From Bacillota bacterium LX-D (GTDB taxonomy: Bacteria; Bacillota; DUOV01; Zhaonellaceae), in assembly GCA_031628995.1 (NCBI GenBank), contig JAVLUO010000002.1, positions 124,001 through 188,000 on the forward strand: 64,000 nucleotides of DNA, read 5' to 3'. Shown in pieces: positions 32,492 through 41,792 of this stretch. Position 1 is the first letter of the stretch. The number at the start of each line of letters is the position of its first letter. A program made the translations under genes and the position numbers. The notes beneath the pieces are model-generated. The model did not search any database. It saw only the letters and a list, made by a program, of their open reading frames with translations, and had not been told where the DNA came from.

Positions 32492-33712
32492 ATGAAGTCC
32501 AACCAAAGGATGCTAGCATTAGTTCTAACAATATTTTTGCTAATGTCTTTGATAATGCCCATTATACCGGCTTATGCCGAAGCTGAACCACAAATTATAG
32601 GGGAATCTGCTGTTTTAATTGAAATGAACAGCGGCCAAGTTCTTTGGTCCAAAAATGATCAGATTGCTCGCCCCCCTGCTAGTACAACAAAAATTATGAC
32701 AGCATTAATTGCTTTAGAAAAAGGCAAACTCACAGATAAAGTTGTGATTAGCAAAGCAGCAACAGAAGTGGAAGGGACCAGGGTCTATTTAAAAGTTGGA
32801 GAAAAACAAACCTTAGAAAATCTACTTTACGCCATGCTTTTAAATTCGGCTAACGATGCCGCTTATGCCATTGCCGAACATATTGGAGGCAATGTTAATA
32901 ATTTCGCTAAGCTAATGAATGCCGAAGCTAAAAAAATCGGCGCTGTACACACTCATTTTGTAACACCTAATGGATTGCCGGCTGATGGGCATTACACAAC
33001 TGCTTATGACCTAGCTTTAATTGCCAGGACAGCTATGCAGAACGAAAAATTTAGAGAAATTGTGGCCACCAAAACAAGACCTTGGCATGGCGCCGCTTGG
33101 GAGAGTACCCTGCACAACCAAAATAACCTGCTTTTCAACTACAGCGGTACAATAGGTGTTAAAACAGGCTATACTAGCGAAGCTAAAATGTGTTTAGTTA
33201 CTGCTGCCCAGCGCAATGGAGATACATACTTAGCCGTAGTTTTAGGCAGCTCCGGGAAAAATATTTGGACCGATTCAGAAAAACTGCTGGATTATGCTTT
33301 TAAAAATTACTATACCCAGGCCCTAGCTGTTAAAGGGGAAACGGTAGCGGAAGTTAAAGTAGGTAAAAATGATTTACAAGTTACTCCTATTTCAGATTTA
33401 GTATACCTACAATCCAGAATAACTCCTGTTCACCCCCAAAGTAAAATTAAAATTCTGCCTGTGAAAAAATCCGTAGAAAAGGGAGAAAAAGTCGGGGAAA
33501 TCCAATATTTATGGAAAGGACAGGAAATCGGAAAAGTAGAGTTAGTAGCAAAAAATTCTGTCCAAAAAGACATTACATTACTTGATGGGTGGCTTTATCT
33601 AACTTCTGCCGTCACTATCTGTTTATTCTCTGGCATTTTACTCAAATTTGCCAAAGGAAGAAAAAGCAGAGGATTTAGAAGAGCTCGTTATGGGTACAAG
33701 CTATATAATTAA
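32492..33712 (+). CDS. D-alanyl-D-alanine carboxypeptidase (DacF/PBP5 type)
   Basis: Trims the terminal D-alanine from peptidoglycan stem peptides on the outer face of the membrane. 406 residues. A signal peptide ends near AYA-EAEP (about residue 29). Active-site motifs: S64-TTK67 in PPASTTKIMT, the SxN motif in LNSANDAAYA, and the KTG motif in IGVKTGYTSEA. The C-terminal PBP5-associated beta domain spans about residues 285-360, and a final membrane helix (WLYLTSAVTICLFSGILL) followed by basic residues anchors it. Monocistronic with its own promoter and terminator. Confidence 0.94.
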   Translation: MKSNQRMLALVLTIFLLMSLIMPIIPAYAEAEPQIIGESAVLIEMNSGQVLWSKNDQIARPPASTTKIMTALIALEKGKLTDKVVISKAATEVEGTRVYLKVGEKQTLENLLYAMLLNSANDAAYAIAEHIGGNVNNFAKLMNAEAKKIGAVHTHFVTPNGLPADGHYTTAYDLALIARTAMQNEKFREIVATKTRPWHGAAWESTLHNQNNLLFNYSGTIGVKTGYTSEAKMCLVTAAQRNGDTYLAVVLGSSGKNIWTDSEKLLDYAFKNYYTQALAVKGETVAEVKVGKNDLQVTPISDLVYLQSRITPVHPQSKIKILPVKKSVEKGEKVGEIQYLWKGQEIGKVELVAKNSVQKDITLLDGWLYLTSAVTICLFSGILLKFAKGRKSRGFRRARYGYKLYN

Positions 33713-33724
33713 CCAGAAACTACT

Positions 33725-33751
33725 AACGCCAATTTAATTGGCGTTTTTTAT
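33725..33751 (+). terminator. Terminator of the carboxypeptidase gene
   Basis: AACGCCAA pairs with TTGGCGTT in a compact hairpin and is followed by a T-run. Confidence 0.85.
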
Positions 33752-33828
33752 ATCCCCTCTTCCAATATTAGCATCTAATAACAGTAAATATTTCTTACTT
33801 ATTAGAAAAGGAATTTGTTAAAAATAAT

Positions 33829-33855
33829 TGAAATTATTATTAATGTAGCCAATAC
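33829..33855 (+). promoter_or_regulatory. Possible sigma-D promoter of the chemotaxis operon
   Basis: TGAA (33829-33832), 15 bases, GCCAATAC (33848-33855). It differs from the consensus TAAA-N15-GCCGATAT at four positions, so it is only a candidate. A small dyad AATAATT-GA-AATTATT lies over its -35 side. Confidence 0.4.
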
Positions 33856-33905
33856 CCTCCAAAATCAAAGCTGCTATTAATTCTATTTTGAAAGGACGAA
33901 GGGTT

Positions 33906-34403
33906 ATGGAAGAAAAAGAAAAACAAATGAATGCCGAGGAACAACTAGTTGTGTTTAATCTAGCTGGTGAAACCTATGGGATAGACATTTCCTTAGTACA
34001 CGAAATTATTAGAATGCAGACAATTACTAAAGTACCAAAAACACCCCATTTCGTTGAAGGAGTTATTAATTTGCGTGGTAGAATTGTACCTGTCATAGAT
34101 TTACATCAGCGTTTTGGTCTTCCTGGCACAGAGCAGACCCAGGAATCTAGAATAATTGTCGTTGAAGTTGCTGGGGTGACTGTGGGTATGATTGTAGATT
34201 CGGTTTCTGAAGTATTGCGTTTACCAGTGGCTAATATTGAGCCCCCACCTCCGGCTATTTCCGGAGGCATCGACTCAGCATATTTAAGAGGCGTTGGAAA
34301 ATGGCGGGAACAGCTGATTATTTTGTTGGAACTTTCCAAAGTGTTGTATAAAGATCAAAAGGAAATGCAGCAGGACTTTACGGAAAAATCCCGTGTAGGC
34401 TAA
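33906..34403 (+). CDS. cheW: Chemotaxis coupling protein CheW
   Basis: Links chemoreceptors to the kinase CheA. 165 residues forming one CheW SH3-like double barrel: VVFNLAGETYGIDISLVHEII at the start, then VEGVINLRGRIVPVIDLHQRFG and IIVVEVAGVTVGMIVDSVSEVLRL. The ATG at 33906 follows AAGGACGAAGGG; the TTG 18 bases earlier overlaps that site. First gene of cheW-cheA-cheB. Confidence 0.94.
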   Translation: MEEKEKQMNAEEQLVVFNLAGETYGIDISLVHEIIRMQTITKVPKTPHFVEGVINLRGRIVPVIDLHQRFGLPGTEQTQESRIIVVEVAGVTVGMIVDSVSEVLRLPVANIEPPPPAISGGIDSAYLRGVGKWREQLIILLELSKVLYKDQKEMQQDFTEKSRVG

Positions 34404-34420
34404 GCAGGAGGTTGTTGATC

Positions 34421-36571
34421 ATGACATCGGATATTGATTTATCTCAGTACCTTGGAATTTTTTTAGATGAAGCTGAAGAGCAGGTCCAAACTTTAGATCA
34501 ATCTATCGTTTTACTAGAAAATGAAGAGGATAATATGGAGCTGCTGAACAAAATCTTCCGTGCAGCCCATACTTTAAAGGGCGCTTCTGCTTCTATGGGC
34601 TTTGAAAAAATGGCCCATTTAACTCATGCTATGGAAAATATTTTAGACCGCTTGCGTCATGGAGATATTAACGTATCTACAGAAATTATTAATGTACTGC
34701 TGAAGGCATTAGATAACTTGCAGTTATTAAAAGATCAAATTGCCGCCAACCAACAAGAGGAAGCAGACGTGGAACCGGTTATTGCCGAATTAAAAAAAGC
34801 TGGGGAAATAGCAGAAAATTCTTCAGCAGATCAACCAAAAGAAGCCCAGCAGGTAGAACAGCCTGCTGCCGAAAAGAAAGCGCAGCAAGCAACTGTAAAT
34901 TCAACAGAAATAACCCAGCAACTGGCCGCTTCTCAAGAACTGCAGTTAGACGACGTGGAACGCAACATTATTAATACAGCAAAAATTAAGGGCTATAACG
35001 TTTGGCATATTATAGTCAAATTAGTTGACGATTGTTTAATGAAAGCTGCCAGGGCGTATATCGTTTTTAATAACCTGAAAGAATCAGGGGAAGTTATTAA
35101 AACTACTCCAACGACAACAGAAATTGAAGAAGAAAAATTTGATAATTCTTTTGAAATTGTACTTATTAGCCACGAAGATGCAGACCATATCAGAAGTATC
35201 ATTACTTCAATTACGGAAATTGATGACGTTGTGGTTACCCCCGTTGTCTTAGAAGACGAAAAAAACACTGCTGCCCAAAAGCAGCAACAGCCTATACAAC
35301 AGCAGCACCAACAGGAAGGGACTACTCCTAATAAAGCCCAAACTAAGCCCCAAGCAGCAGCTAAGGTTGCTCAAACAGTCAGGGTAGATGTGCAGCGCTT
35401 AGAAAATTTAATGAACCTTGTGGGAGAATTGGTTATTGACCGAACCCGTTTGCTAGATGTAGGGGGTGGCCTGAAAAACAAACTAGGTTCAGGCAAATTA
35501 GTTGAAACTTTGGAAGAAGTATCCGTCCATATTGGCCGAATTACTACAGACCTGCAAGAAGAAATCATGAAGGCTAGAATGTTCCCTATTGAGCAAGTCT
35601 TTAATCGCTTTCCCAGAATGGTTAGAGATTTAGCCCAAAAGGCAAATAAAGAAATTGAATTTATTGTGGAAGGACGGGAAACAGAATTAGACCGTACGGT
35701 AATCGAAGAAATCGGAGATCCGTTAATTCACTTGCTGCGTAATGCTATCGACCATGGAATTGAACATCCCGAGGAAAGGATAGCTTTAGGTAAACCGGAA
35801 AAAGGGACAGTTATCTTAAAGGCTTTCCATCAGGAAAACCAAATCATTATTACTGTAGAAGATGATGGAAAAGGAATGGACCCGGCTAAGCTGAGAGAAA
35901 AAGTAGTGGAAAAAGGTTTAATGTCAGCTGAAGCAGCCAACCGCCTCAGCGAAAGAGAAGTGTTTAATGTTATCTTTTTACCAGGCTTCTCCACAGCAAA
36001 AGTAGTTAGCGATGTTTCCGGCCGCGGGGTGGGCATGGATATTGTACGGAATCATATTGAGAAAATTAATGGTATTATCGATATTGATACTGCTATAGGT
36101 AAAGGTACGAGATTTACCATTAAGCTCCCCTTAACCTTAGCAATTAACCGTTCCTTACTTGTCTACCTGGAACAAAGCGTTTTTGCTTTTCCTTTATCCA
36201 GCGTTGTCGAGATTATCAATGTAGAGAAAAAAGCCATTCAGAGAATTCAAAAAAGAGACGTTATTTTAGTCCGGGGAGAAGTGCTTCCTCTGGTTAAACT
36301 ACGGGAATTGCTAATGGAACAAAAAATGGAAGAACTGCCGGATAAATTCCCTGTGGTAGTCTGCGGGATTTCCGAAAAAAGAATTGGCTTCATTATAGAC
36401 AGCCTTCTGGGAGAACAGGAGATAGTTATTAAATCCTTAGGAGAGTATATTGGTCAAGTGCCGGGACTAGCTGGAGCTACAATTATGGGAGATGGGAGAG
36501 TTGCCTTGATTCTGGATGTAAGAGGATTAATTGGACAAACAGGGGTGGATTCTTATGCCTTCGCAGGTTAA
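34421..36571 (+). CDS. cheA: Chemotaxis histidine kinase CheA
   Basis: Receptor-controlled kinase that phosphorylates CheY and CheB. 716 residues. Domain P1 (HPt) holds the phosphorylated H50 in FRAAHTLKGAS; P2, about residues 165-290, is the response-regulator docking domain; a glutamine-rich linker follows; P3 (VRVDVQRLENLMNLVGELVI) dimerises; P4 has the ATP motifs LIHLLRNAIDHGIE, DDGKGMD and GFSTAKVVSDVSGRGVGMDI; P5 is CheW-like. I chose ATG at 34421 (AGCAGGAGG upstream at nine bases) over the TTG codons inside the spacer. It overlaps cheB by 17 bases. Confidence 0.95.
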   Translation: MTSDIDLSQYLGIFLDEAEEQVQTLDQSIVLLENEEDNMELLNKIFRAAHTLKGASASMGFEKMAHLTHAMENILDRLRHGDINVSTEIINVLLKALDNLQLLKDQIAANQQEEADVEPVIAELKKAGEIAENSSADQPKEAQQVEQPAAEKKAQQATVNSTEITQQLAASQELQLDDVERNIINTAKIKGYNVWHIIVKLVDDCLMKAARAYIVFNNLKESGEVIKTTPTTTEIEEEKFDNSFEIVLISHEDADHIRSIITSITEIDDVVVTPVVLEDEKNTAAQKQQQPIQQQHQQEGTTPNKAQTKPQAAAKVAQTVRVDVQRLENLMNLVGELVIDRTRLLDVGGGLKNKLGSGKLVETLEEVSVHIGRITTDLQEEIMKARMFPIEQVFNRFPRMVRDLAQKANKEIEFIVEGRETELDRTVIEEIGDPLIHLLRNAIDHGIEHPEERIALGKPEKGTVILKAFHQENQIIITVEDDGKGMDPAKLREKVVEKGLMSAEAANRLSEREVFNVIFLPGFSTAKVVSDVSGRGVGMDIVRNHIEKINGIIDIDTAIGKGTRFTIKLPLTLAINRSLLVYLEQSVFAFPLSSVVEIINVEKKAIQRIQKRDVILVRGEVLPLVKLRELLMEQKMEELPDKFPVVVCGISEKRIGFIIDSLLGEQEIVIKSLGEYIGQVPGLAGATIMGDGRVALILDVRGLIGQTGVDSYAFAG

Positions 36572-37685
36572 TGTTCTAGTAGTTGACGATTCCGCTTTTA
36601 TGCGGCAGGTTATTATCAAGATGTTAGAAAGCGATTCAGAGATAAAAGTCGTAGGTTATGCCAGAGATGGCCAGGAAGCGCTGGATAAAATTCAGCGCTT
36701 CAAACCTAATGTCGTCACTATGGACGTAGAAATGCCCGGCATGAATGGTTATGAAACTTTAGAAAAAATTATGTGTCAATCTCCTACGCCTGTTCTAATG
36801 CTTAGTGCAGTTACTACTAATGGCGCTCAAGCAACCTTAAAAGCATTGGAATTAGGTGCAGTAGATTTTGTGGCTAAACCAGAAAAAAGAGCGGATATAA
36901 CACAACTTGCTGCTGAACTGCCTCAAAAAGTCAAAATGGCAGCCAGAGTATCTGTAGTAAAAATTTGTCAGCGAAGAAATGTTAAGCTCAATAAGATAAC
37001 AACTCCGACTGCTGATTCCGCTAAGCCGTTTCCTGTAATTGCAACTACCCCAATGCCGGTTCAGCCCCCTGTGCTGCTGCCTCCGAAAAATGCCGGCAGT
37101 GGGAAAAAAGGAATTGAAGTAGTGGCAGTGGGCACTAGTACAGGAGGCCCAGCAGCTTTAAATACGCTAATAAGTTCTTTACCTGCTAATCTACCGGCTG
37201 GGGTGCTGATTGTACAGCATATGCCGGTGGGATTTACAGCTACTTTGGCCCAAAGGTTAAATGATTTAGGCAGGATGCCTGTTAAGGAAGCTGAACAAGG
37301 GGATATTGTCCAAAAAGGCAGGGCTTTACTTGCCCCGGCAGGCTGGCAAATGGAACTGGTACGGGAAAATGGACAAGTGAGGATAAACTTGTCCAAAGAA
37401 TCTCCGGTGGAAACCCTTTTTAAACCTTCTGTGGATGTACTTTTTTTATCTGTAGCTAAAGTTTACGGCAGCCGCAGCTTAGGAGTAGTAATGACAGGGA
37501 TGGGCAGCGACGGGCTCAGAGGTTTAAAAGCAATGAAAGCACAGCAGTGCTGCTCCATTGCTGAAGCGGAAAGTTCCTGCGTTGTCTACGGAATGCCTCG
37601 TTCCATTGTGGAAGCAGGTTTGGCAGATAAAGTTGTTCCCTTACCAAAAATTGCTGAGGAAATTGTTAATTTTGTTACCCTTTGA
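36555..37685 (+). CDS. cheB: Chemotaxis response regulator methylesterase CheB
   Basis: Removes methyl groups from chemoreceptors during adaptation and is activated by CheA. 376 residues. The receiver domain has DD at residues 11-12 and the phospho-acceptor D57 in VVTMDVEMPG. After a proline-rich linker the esterase domain shows the catalytic serine in GTSTGGPAAL, histidine in VQHMPVGFT, and aspartate in MTGMGSDGL. The ATG at 36555 is six bases after AGGGGTGG and lies within the end of cheA. The cognate methyltransferase CheR is not in this window. Confidence 0.95.
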   Translation: MPSQVNVLVVDDSAFMRQVIIKMLESDSEIKVVGYARDGQEALDKIQRFKPNVVTMDVEMPGMNGYETLEKIMCQSPTPVLMLSAVTTNGAQATLKALELGAVDFVAKPEKRADITQLAAELPQKVKMAARVSVVKICQRRNVKLNKITTPTADSAKPFPVIATTPMPVQPPVLLPPKNAGSGKKGIEVVAVGTSTGGPAALNTLISSLPANLPAGVLIVQHMPVGFTATLAQRLNDLGRMPVKEAEQGDIVQKGRALLAPAGWQMELVRENGQVRINLSKESPVETLFKPSVDVLFLSVAKVYGSRSLGVVMTGMGSDGLRGLKAMKAQQCCSIAEAESSCVVYGMPRSIVEAGLADKVVPLPKIAEEIVNFVTL

Positions 37686-37698
37686 AGCCGGAAGAAAG

Positions 37699-37725
37699 TA
37701 AAGTTTTGCACTTACTTACCGATAT
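37699..37725 (+). promoter_or_regulatory. Sigma-D (sigma-28) promoter of the flgM operon
   Basis: TAAA (37699-37702), exactly 15 bases, ACCGATAT (37718-37725), against the consensus TAAA-N15-GCCGATAT. FlgM inhibits the same sigma factor, so this makes an autoregulatory loop as known in Bacillus. Confidence 0.8.
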
Positions 37726-37760
37726 ATAAACTAAGATGATCTTTCTACGGGGTGAAAAAG

Positions 37761-38042
37761 ATGAAGATTCAGGGTAATTCCCCAGTAAAAATAAATGCTT
37801 TAAATGCTTATCAAAAATCGGGATCTCCTCGAAAAAGTGAAAATATTCAGCAAGATTCTGTGGAACTTTCAGCTCAAGCTAAAGAAATTGCTGAGCTGCA
37901 AAAGAAAGCTGGGCAGCTTCCCGAAGTAAGACAGGAGCGAGTAGCTGATTTAAAGCAAAAGATAGCTCAAGGCCAGTACCAGATTCCTGCGGAGAAACTA
38001 GCTGATAAATTGCTCCAGACTATAGCTCAGGAAAAGAAATAA
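37761..38042 (+). CDS. flgM: Anti-sigma-28 factor FlgM
   Basis: Binds and inhibits the flagellar sigma factor until the hook-basal body is complete. 93 residues, mostly charged and predicted unstructured at the start, with the family C-terminus: DSVELSAQAKEI, RQERVADLKQKIAQGQYQIP and AEKLADKLLQ. The ATG at 37761 follows GGGGTGA; a GTG nine bases earlier is part of this site. Located behind a sigma-D promoter and in front of flgN-flgK-flgL. Confidence 0.92.
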   Translation: MKIQGNSPVKINALNAYQKSGSPRKSENIQQDSVELSAQAKEIAELQKKAGQLPEVRQERVADLKQKIAQGQYQIPAEKLADKLLQTIAQEKK

Positions 38043-38051
38043 GGTGGCAGA

Positions 38052-38540
38052 ATGGACCATAACTTGGATTTACTGCAGACACTGATGCAGAAGGAAAATG
38101 AAGTAGTTGAAGAATTGCTTAATTTAGCCGAACAAGAATTAGAAGCCTTAAAGATTGATGACTTACAAAGTTTAACGACTATAACTCAAAAACAGCATAA
38201 AATTTGCCAGGAATTAACTGGCCTCGAAAAAGAACGTTTACAGCTGCAAACAGTGTTAAGCTCCACATATAACTTACAGCCTAACTTTTCCTTAACGGAG
38301 CTGATAGCAGCCATTCCGGAAAATCAGCAGCTGGCTGCTTTAGGGCAAAAGCTCAAACGCAATTATACTAGTTTAAAAGAGCTAAATGGAATTAATAGTT
38401 TATTAATTAAACAGTCTTTGAGTTTAACTAATAAAATTTTGGGAGCTTTAATGCCTAATAGAAAACCTGTAGTATACGGACAAAGTGGTACCTACGAAAA
38501 CAGTATTCCTAAAACCATTAAGCTAGATAAAAGCGTCTAG
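38052..38540 (+). CDS. flgN: Flagellar chaperone FlgN
   Basis: Export chaperone for the hook-filament junction proteins FlgK and FlgL. A helical, coiled-coil protein of 162 residues (LLQTLMQKENEVVEELLNLAEQELEAL at the N-terminus, ending in a short disordered tail). Little strict sequence conservation is expected; the assignment rests on size, helical character and position between flgM and flgK. The ribosome site is AAGGTGG. Confidence 0.85.
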   Translation: MDHNLDLLQTLMQKENEVVEELLNLAEQELEALKIDDLQSLTTITQKQHKICQELTGLEKERLQLQTVLSSTYNLQPNFSLTELIAAIPENQQLAALGQKLKRNYTSLKELNGINSLLIKQSLSLTNKILGALMPNRKPVVYGQSGTYENSIPKTIKLDKSV

Positions 38541-38564
38541 GTCAACTAAGAAAGGATGAACACA

Positions 38565-40121
38565 ATGTCGGGGGGAACATTTTTCGGCCTCAATACGGCT
38601 ATCTTAGGTTTATTTGCCCAACAAGCGGCAGTAAATACAACAGCCCATAATATCTCCAATGCTAATACAGAAGGATATACAAGACAACAAGCTATTCTCG
38701 AGACCACAGTAGCCTTCCCTGAACCAGCCCTTAATAGGCCGGGGGGAGCGGGACAACTGGGCACCGGTGTAACTGTAGCGGAAATCCGTAGGATAAGAGA
38801 TGCTTTTTTAGATGTGCAAATTCGCAAGGAAACAGCAAGCCTAGGCCGCTATGAAGAGCAAAATAAAACCTTAAGCCAGGTAGAAACTATTTTTACGGAA
38901 CCTTCTGACACAGGCTTAACTGCTATCCTCGATAAGTTTTGGTCTGCTTGGAATGAATTAAGTAAAAACGCTGAGAACTCTCCTATCCGGACTACTGTGC
39001 GGGAAACAGCCGTGACTTTAGCAGACACCTTAAACCATATGAGCAGCCAGTTGGATACGATTCAAAGCGACCTTAATCAAACAACGGATATTTATGTTCA
39101 GGAGGTTAACACCATTGCAGAACAAATTGCCAGCCTCAATTTACAAATTTCCGCTATCCAAGGTGCAGGGGATCAGCCTAATGACTTAAAAGACCGCCGA
39201 GATTATCTCCTGGATAAATTATCTAAAATCACTGATTATACTTATAAAGAAGATGCTAAGACGGGTATGGTTACTGTAACAATTGGCGGTAAAGATTTGA
39301 TAAACGGAGGCAATTTTAATAAAATATTTTTTCAAAATGCAGAAGGCAGTGAACAAATAAATTGGGTTCCAACGGCAGGAGCCTACTGGAATAAAACTAC
39401 AGATAAGGATCCGACTAATTTAGATGATTTGAATGCTTTGCGGGGAATGTCCACTGGTTTAGAAGCACTAGCTGTTACTAATGGGCAGCTGCAAGGTATA
39501 AGTGATAATAGAAATGCTGTTCGAGGATATGAAGATAATTTAGATAAAATAGCGAAAGCCTTGGCTGAAGAAATAAATGAAATCCAAACTTCGGGCTATG
39601 ATCTAAACGGTGAAAATGGTGTAAAATTTTTCATTGGGGATACCGAAGATGGAATAATTACGGCAGCCAATATTAAAGTTAACACCAAAATTACTTCGGA
39701 TTTAATTGAAGGCGGAAATATCGTAAAGGGTATTACGAGAATTGCCGCTGCTAAAAAATTAAATGATAATGGTACAGTCCTCGCCGGGGACGGTTCCAAT
39801 GCTTTAGAAATTTATAATTTATCCACTAAAATTTTTACCCAGGCTGAAAATTCTGATTTAGCAGGCACCAGTATTACTAACTATTATAAAGATTTTGTGG
39901 CAGCCATTGGCGTTAGAACAAATACAGCTGTTAATAACGAAACTAACCAACAAGTACTAACAAATCAATTGTCCAGCCGGAAAGAATCCTACTCCGGTGT
40001 TTCAACAGATGAGGAAGTAACGAATTTAATTCAATATCAAAAAGCTTACCAAGCCTGTGCTAAAGTTATCAATGTTATTGATGAAATGTTAGAAACCGTA
40101 GTCAGCGGACTTAAACGCTAG
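38565..40121 (+). CDS. flgK: Flagellar hook-associated protein FlgK (HAP1)
   Basis: First junction protein between hook and filament. 518 residues. The N-terminal rod-family motif is FFGLNTAILGLFAQQAAVNTTAHNISNANTEGYTRQ, visible in two parts, ANTEGYTRQ being diagnostic; the C-terminus VTNLIQYQKAYQACAKVINVIDEMLE is the conserved coiled coil. The central part is the variable outer domain. The ATG at 38565 follows AAGAAAGGA by nine bases; the ATG nearer to it lies inside the site. Confidence 0.95.
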   Translation: MSGGTFFGLNTAILGLFAQQAAVNTTAHNISNANTEGYTRQQAILETTVAFPEPALNRPGGAGQLGTGVTVAEIRRIRDAFLDVQIRKETASLGRYEEQNKTLSQVETIFTEPSDTGLTAILDKFWSAWNELSKNAENSPIRTTVRETAVTLADTLNHMSSQLDTIQSDLNQTTDIYVQEVNTIAEQIASLNLQISAIQGAGDQPNDLKDRRDYLLDKLSKITDYTYKEDAKTGMVTVTIGGKDLINGGNFNKIFFQNAEGSEQINWVPTAGAYWNKTTDKDPTNLDDLNALRGMSTGLEALAVTNGQLQGISDNRNAVRGYEDNLDKIAKALAEEINEIQTSGYDLNGENGVKFFIGDTEDGIITAANIKVNTKITSDLIEGGNIVKGITRIAAAKKLNDNGTVLAGDGSNALEIYNLSTKIFTQAENSDLAGTSITNYYKDFVAAIGVRTNTAVNNETNQQVLTNQLSSRKESYSGVSTDEEVTNLIQYQKAYQACAKVINVIDEMLETVVSGLKR

Positions 40122-40132
40122 GAGTGGTTATA

Positions 40133-41029
40133 ATGCGTGTTACTAATCGAATGTTAAGTACAAATTTACTGAGTAATTTAAACCGCAATTTAAATATAAT
40201 GTCAAAAACCCAAAATCAAATGTCTACTGGCAAAAAAGTTTCCCGTCCTTCCGACGATCCGGTTGCTGTTACTTTAATTATGGGAAATCATTCAACTATT
40301 TCTGAACAGGAAAGATGTATGAAAAATATGGAAGATGGCATCGATTGGCTGGATGCTACAGATTCCGCTTTAGGTGATATAACTTCAGTAATTCAGAGAG
40401 TATCTGAACTAGCCGTTGCTGGAGCCAGTGATACTAACTCCACCAGTTCAAAAGAAGCCATTGCTAAAGAAATAGGGCAGTTATCGGATCAACTTTTCCA
40501 AATAGCCAATACCAATTATGCAGGACGCTATATTTTCGGAGGAACTTACACGAATCAAACACCTTTTGTAAAAGATAGCGGGGAAATAGAGTATCAAGGA
40601 AACGATGAAAGTTTAAACTGGGAAATAAATACGGGAATTACTATTGCTGTCAACGCGACGGGTCAGGATATATTCCAAGTTGATAGCAGCACAGGAAAAA
40701 GCAAATTATTTCAATTATTGGCAGATATAAAAACAACTTTAGAAACAGAGAGTGGCGACGCCGGAGATTATCTTGACGATATTCAGGAGCAGCTGGACAA
40801 CGTTCTGGAGCAAAGAGCTATTGTAGGTGCGAAGGGCAAAAGACTAGAAATGGCTAAAGAACAAATGAGTGAAGTAAATTTAAACCTGACAGAATTAAAC
40901 TCTAAAATGGAAGATATCGATATTGCGGAAGCTACTATGAATTATGCCATGCAGGAAGCAGTATACAAAGCAGCCCTCATGACGGGTACTAAAATACTGC
41001 AGCCATCTTTACTTGACTACTTGAACTAA
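40133..41029 (+). CDS. flgL: Flagellar hook-associated protein FlgL (HAP3)
   Basis: Second junction protein, flagellin-related. 298 residues. The N-terminus MRVTNRMLSTNLLSNLNRN and the QMSTGKKVSRPSDDPVAV motif are typical of the family, as is NYAGRYIFGGT; the C-terminal helix ends in ALMTGTKILQPSLLDYL. The ATG at 40133 follows GGAGTGG. It is in one operon with flgK and fliW. Confidence 0.95.
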   Translation: MRVTNRMLSTNLLSNLNRNLNIMSKTQNQMSTGKKVSRPSDDPVAVTLIMGNHSTISEQERCMKNMEDGIDWLDATDSALGDITSVIQRVSELAVAGASDTNSTSSKEAIAKEIGQLSDQLFQIANTNYAGRYIFGGTYTNQTPFVKDSGEIEYQGNDESLNWEINTGITIAVNATGQDIFQVDSSTGKSKLFQLLADIKTTLETESGDAGDYLDDIQEQLDNVLEQRAIVGAKGKRLEMAKEQMSEVNLNLTELNSKMEDIDIAEATMNYAMQEAVYKAALMTGTKILQPSLLDYLN

Positions 41030-41040
41030 GAGGTGACAGC

Positions 41041-41493
41041 ATGAAACTGGAGACTAGTAGTTCTGGCTCTGTTGAGGTTCCCCAAGAGGTAACTTTTTCC
41101 TTGCCTCAAGGTTTGTTGGGTTTTGAAGAGTTTCGTGATTTTGCTTTGCTTCCTATACCTGAAAATCCTTATTTTTATTGGCTCCAGTCTATTGAAAACA
41201 GCAGCTTAACTTTCTTGTTGGTGGACCCCTTTGTTTTCTTCCCAAAATATACCGTGGATTTGGGAGATGAGCTACTAGATAATTTAAAAATAACAAAACA
41301 AGCTGAAGCAGCTGTTTTTACTATCGTAACTATTCCTAAAGAAGGCATAGAAAAAGCAACCACAAATTTAATTGGACCCGTTGTTTTTAATCTTCAAGCC
41401 AAAATAGGAAGGCAAATTATTGTTGATGCAAATAACTATAGTACAAAACACCTCTTGTTTCCCCAAAAACCTTTAGCAGCAGCAAGTAGGTGA
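41041..41493 (+). CDS. fliW: Flagellar assembly factor FliW
   Basis: Binds flagellin and the regulator CsrA. When flagellin accumulates inside the cell, FliW is held by flagellin and CsrA is released to block flagellin translation (known in Bacillus). 150 residues with the family motifs FSLPQGLLGFEEFRDFALLP, FYWLQSIENSSLTFLLVDPF and PVVFNLQAKIGRQIIVD. Four bases separate it from csrA. Confidence 0.95.
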   Translation: MKLETSSSGSVEVPQEVTFSLPQGLLGFEEFRDFALLPIPENPYFYWLQSIENSSLTFLLVDPFVFFPKYTVDLGDELLDNLKITKQAEAAVFTIVTIPKEGIEKATTNLIGPVVFNLQAKIGRQIIVDANNYSTKHLLFPQKPLAAASR

Positions 41494-41497
41494 AAAC

Positions 41498-41740
41498 GTG
41501 TTAGTATTGACAAGAAAAAAGAAGCAAGCACTAATTCTAGGTGAAAACATAAAAATTACCGTTGTAGCTGTGGAAGGTGATAAAGTTAAACTGGGCATCG
41601 AAGCACCCTCCGACCTAAAGATCTACCGGGAAGAAATATTTGAAGCCATTAAACAAGAAAATGCAGCGGCAGTTCAGTTAAATAAAGAAATGCTGGGAGA
41701 CTTGGACTTACTGCGTTTCTTTAAGCAAGGGAAAAAATAA
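41498..41740 (+). CDS. csrA: Carbon storage regulator CsrA (translational repressor)
   Basis: An RNA-binding dimer recognising GGA in hairpin loops. 80 residues. MLVLTRKKKQALILGENIKI is the conserved first strand, and the C-terminal EEIFEAIKQENAAA helix is typical. The GTG start at 41498 follows AGGTGA. Paired with fliW; its likely target is the flagellin leader at 52796. Confidence 0.96.
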   Translation: MLVLTRKKKQALILGENIKITVVAVEGDKVKLGIEAPSDLKIYREEIFEAIKQENAAAVQLNKEMLGDLDLLRFFKQGKK

Positions 41741-41741
41741 G

Positions 41742-41765
41742 AAACTACCTGCAAGGGTAGTTTTT
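41742..41765 (+). terminator. Terminator of the flgM-csrA operon
   Basis: AAACTACC (41742-41749) pairs with GGTAGTTT (41756-41763), followed by TT. It separates the late flagellar genes from the surface-protein genes. Confidence 0.8.
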
Positions 41766-41792
41766 CGTTTAAGAGAAATTGGTGGTGAGTGC

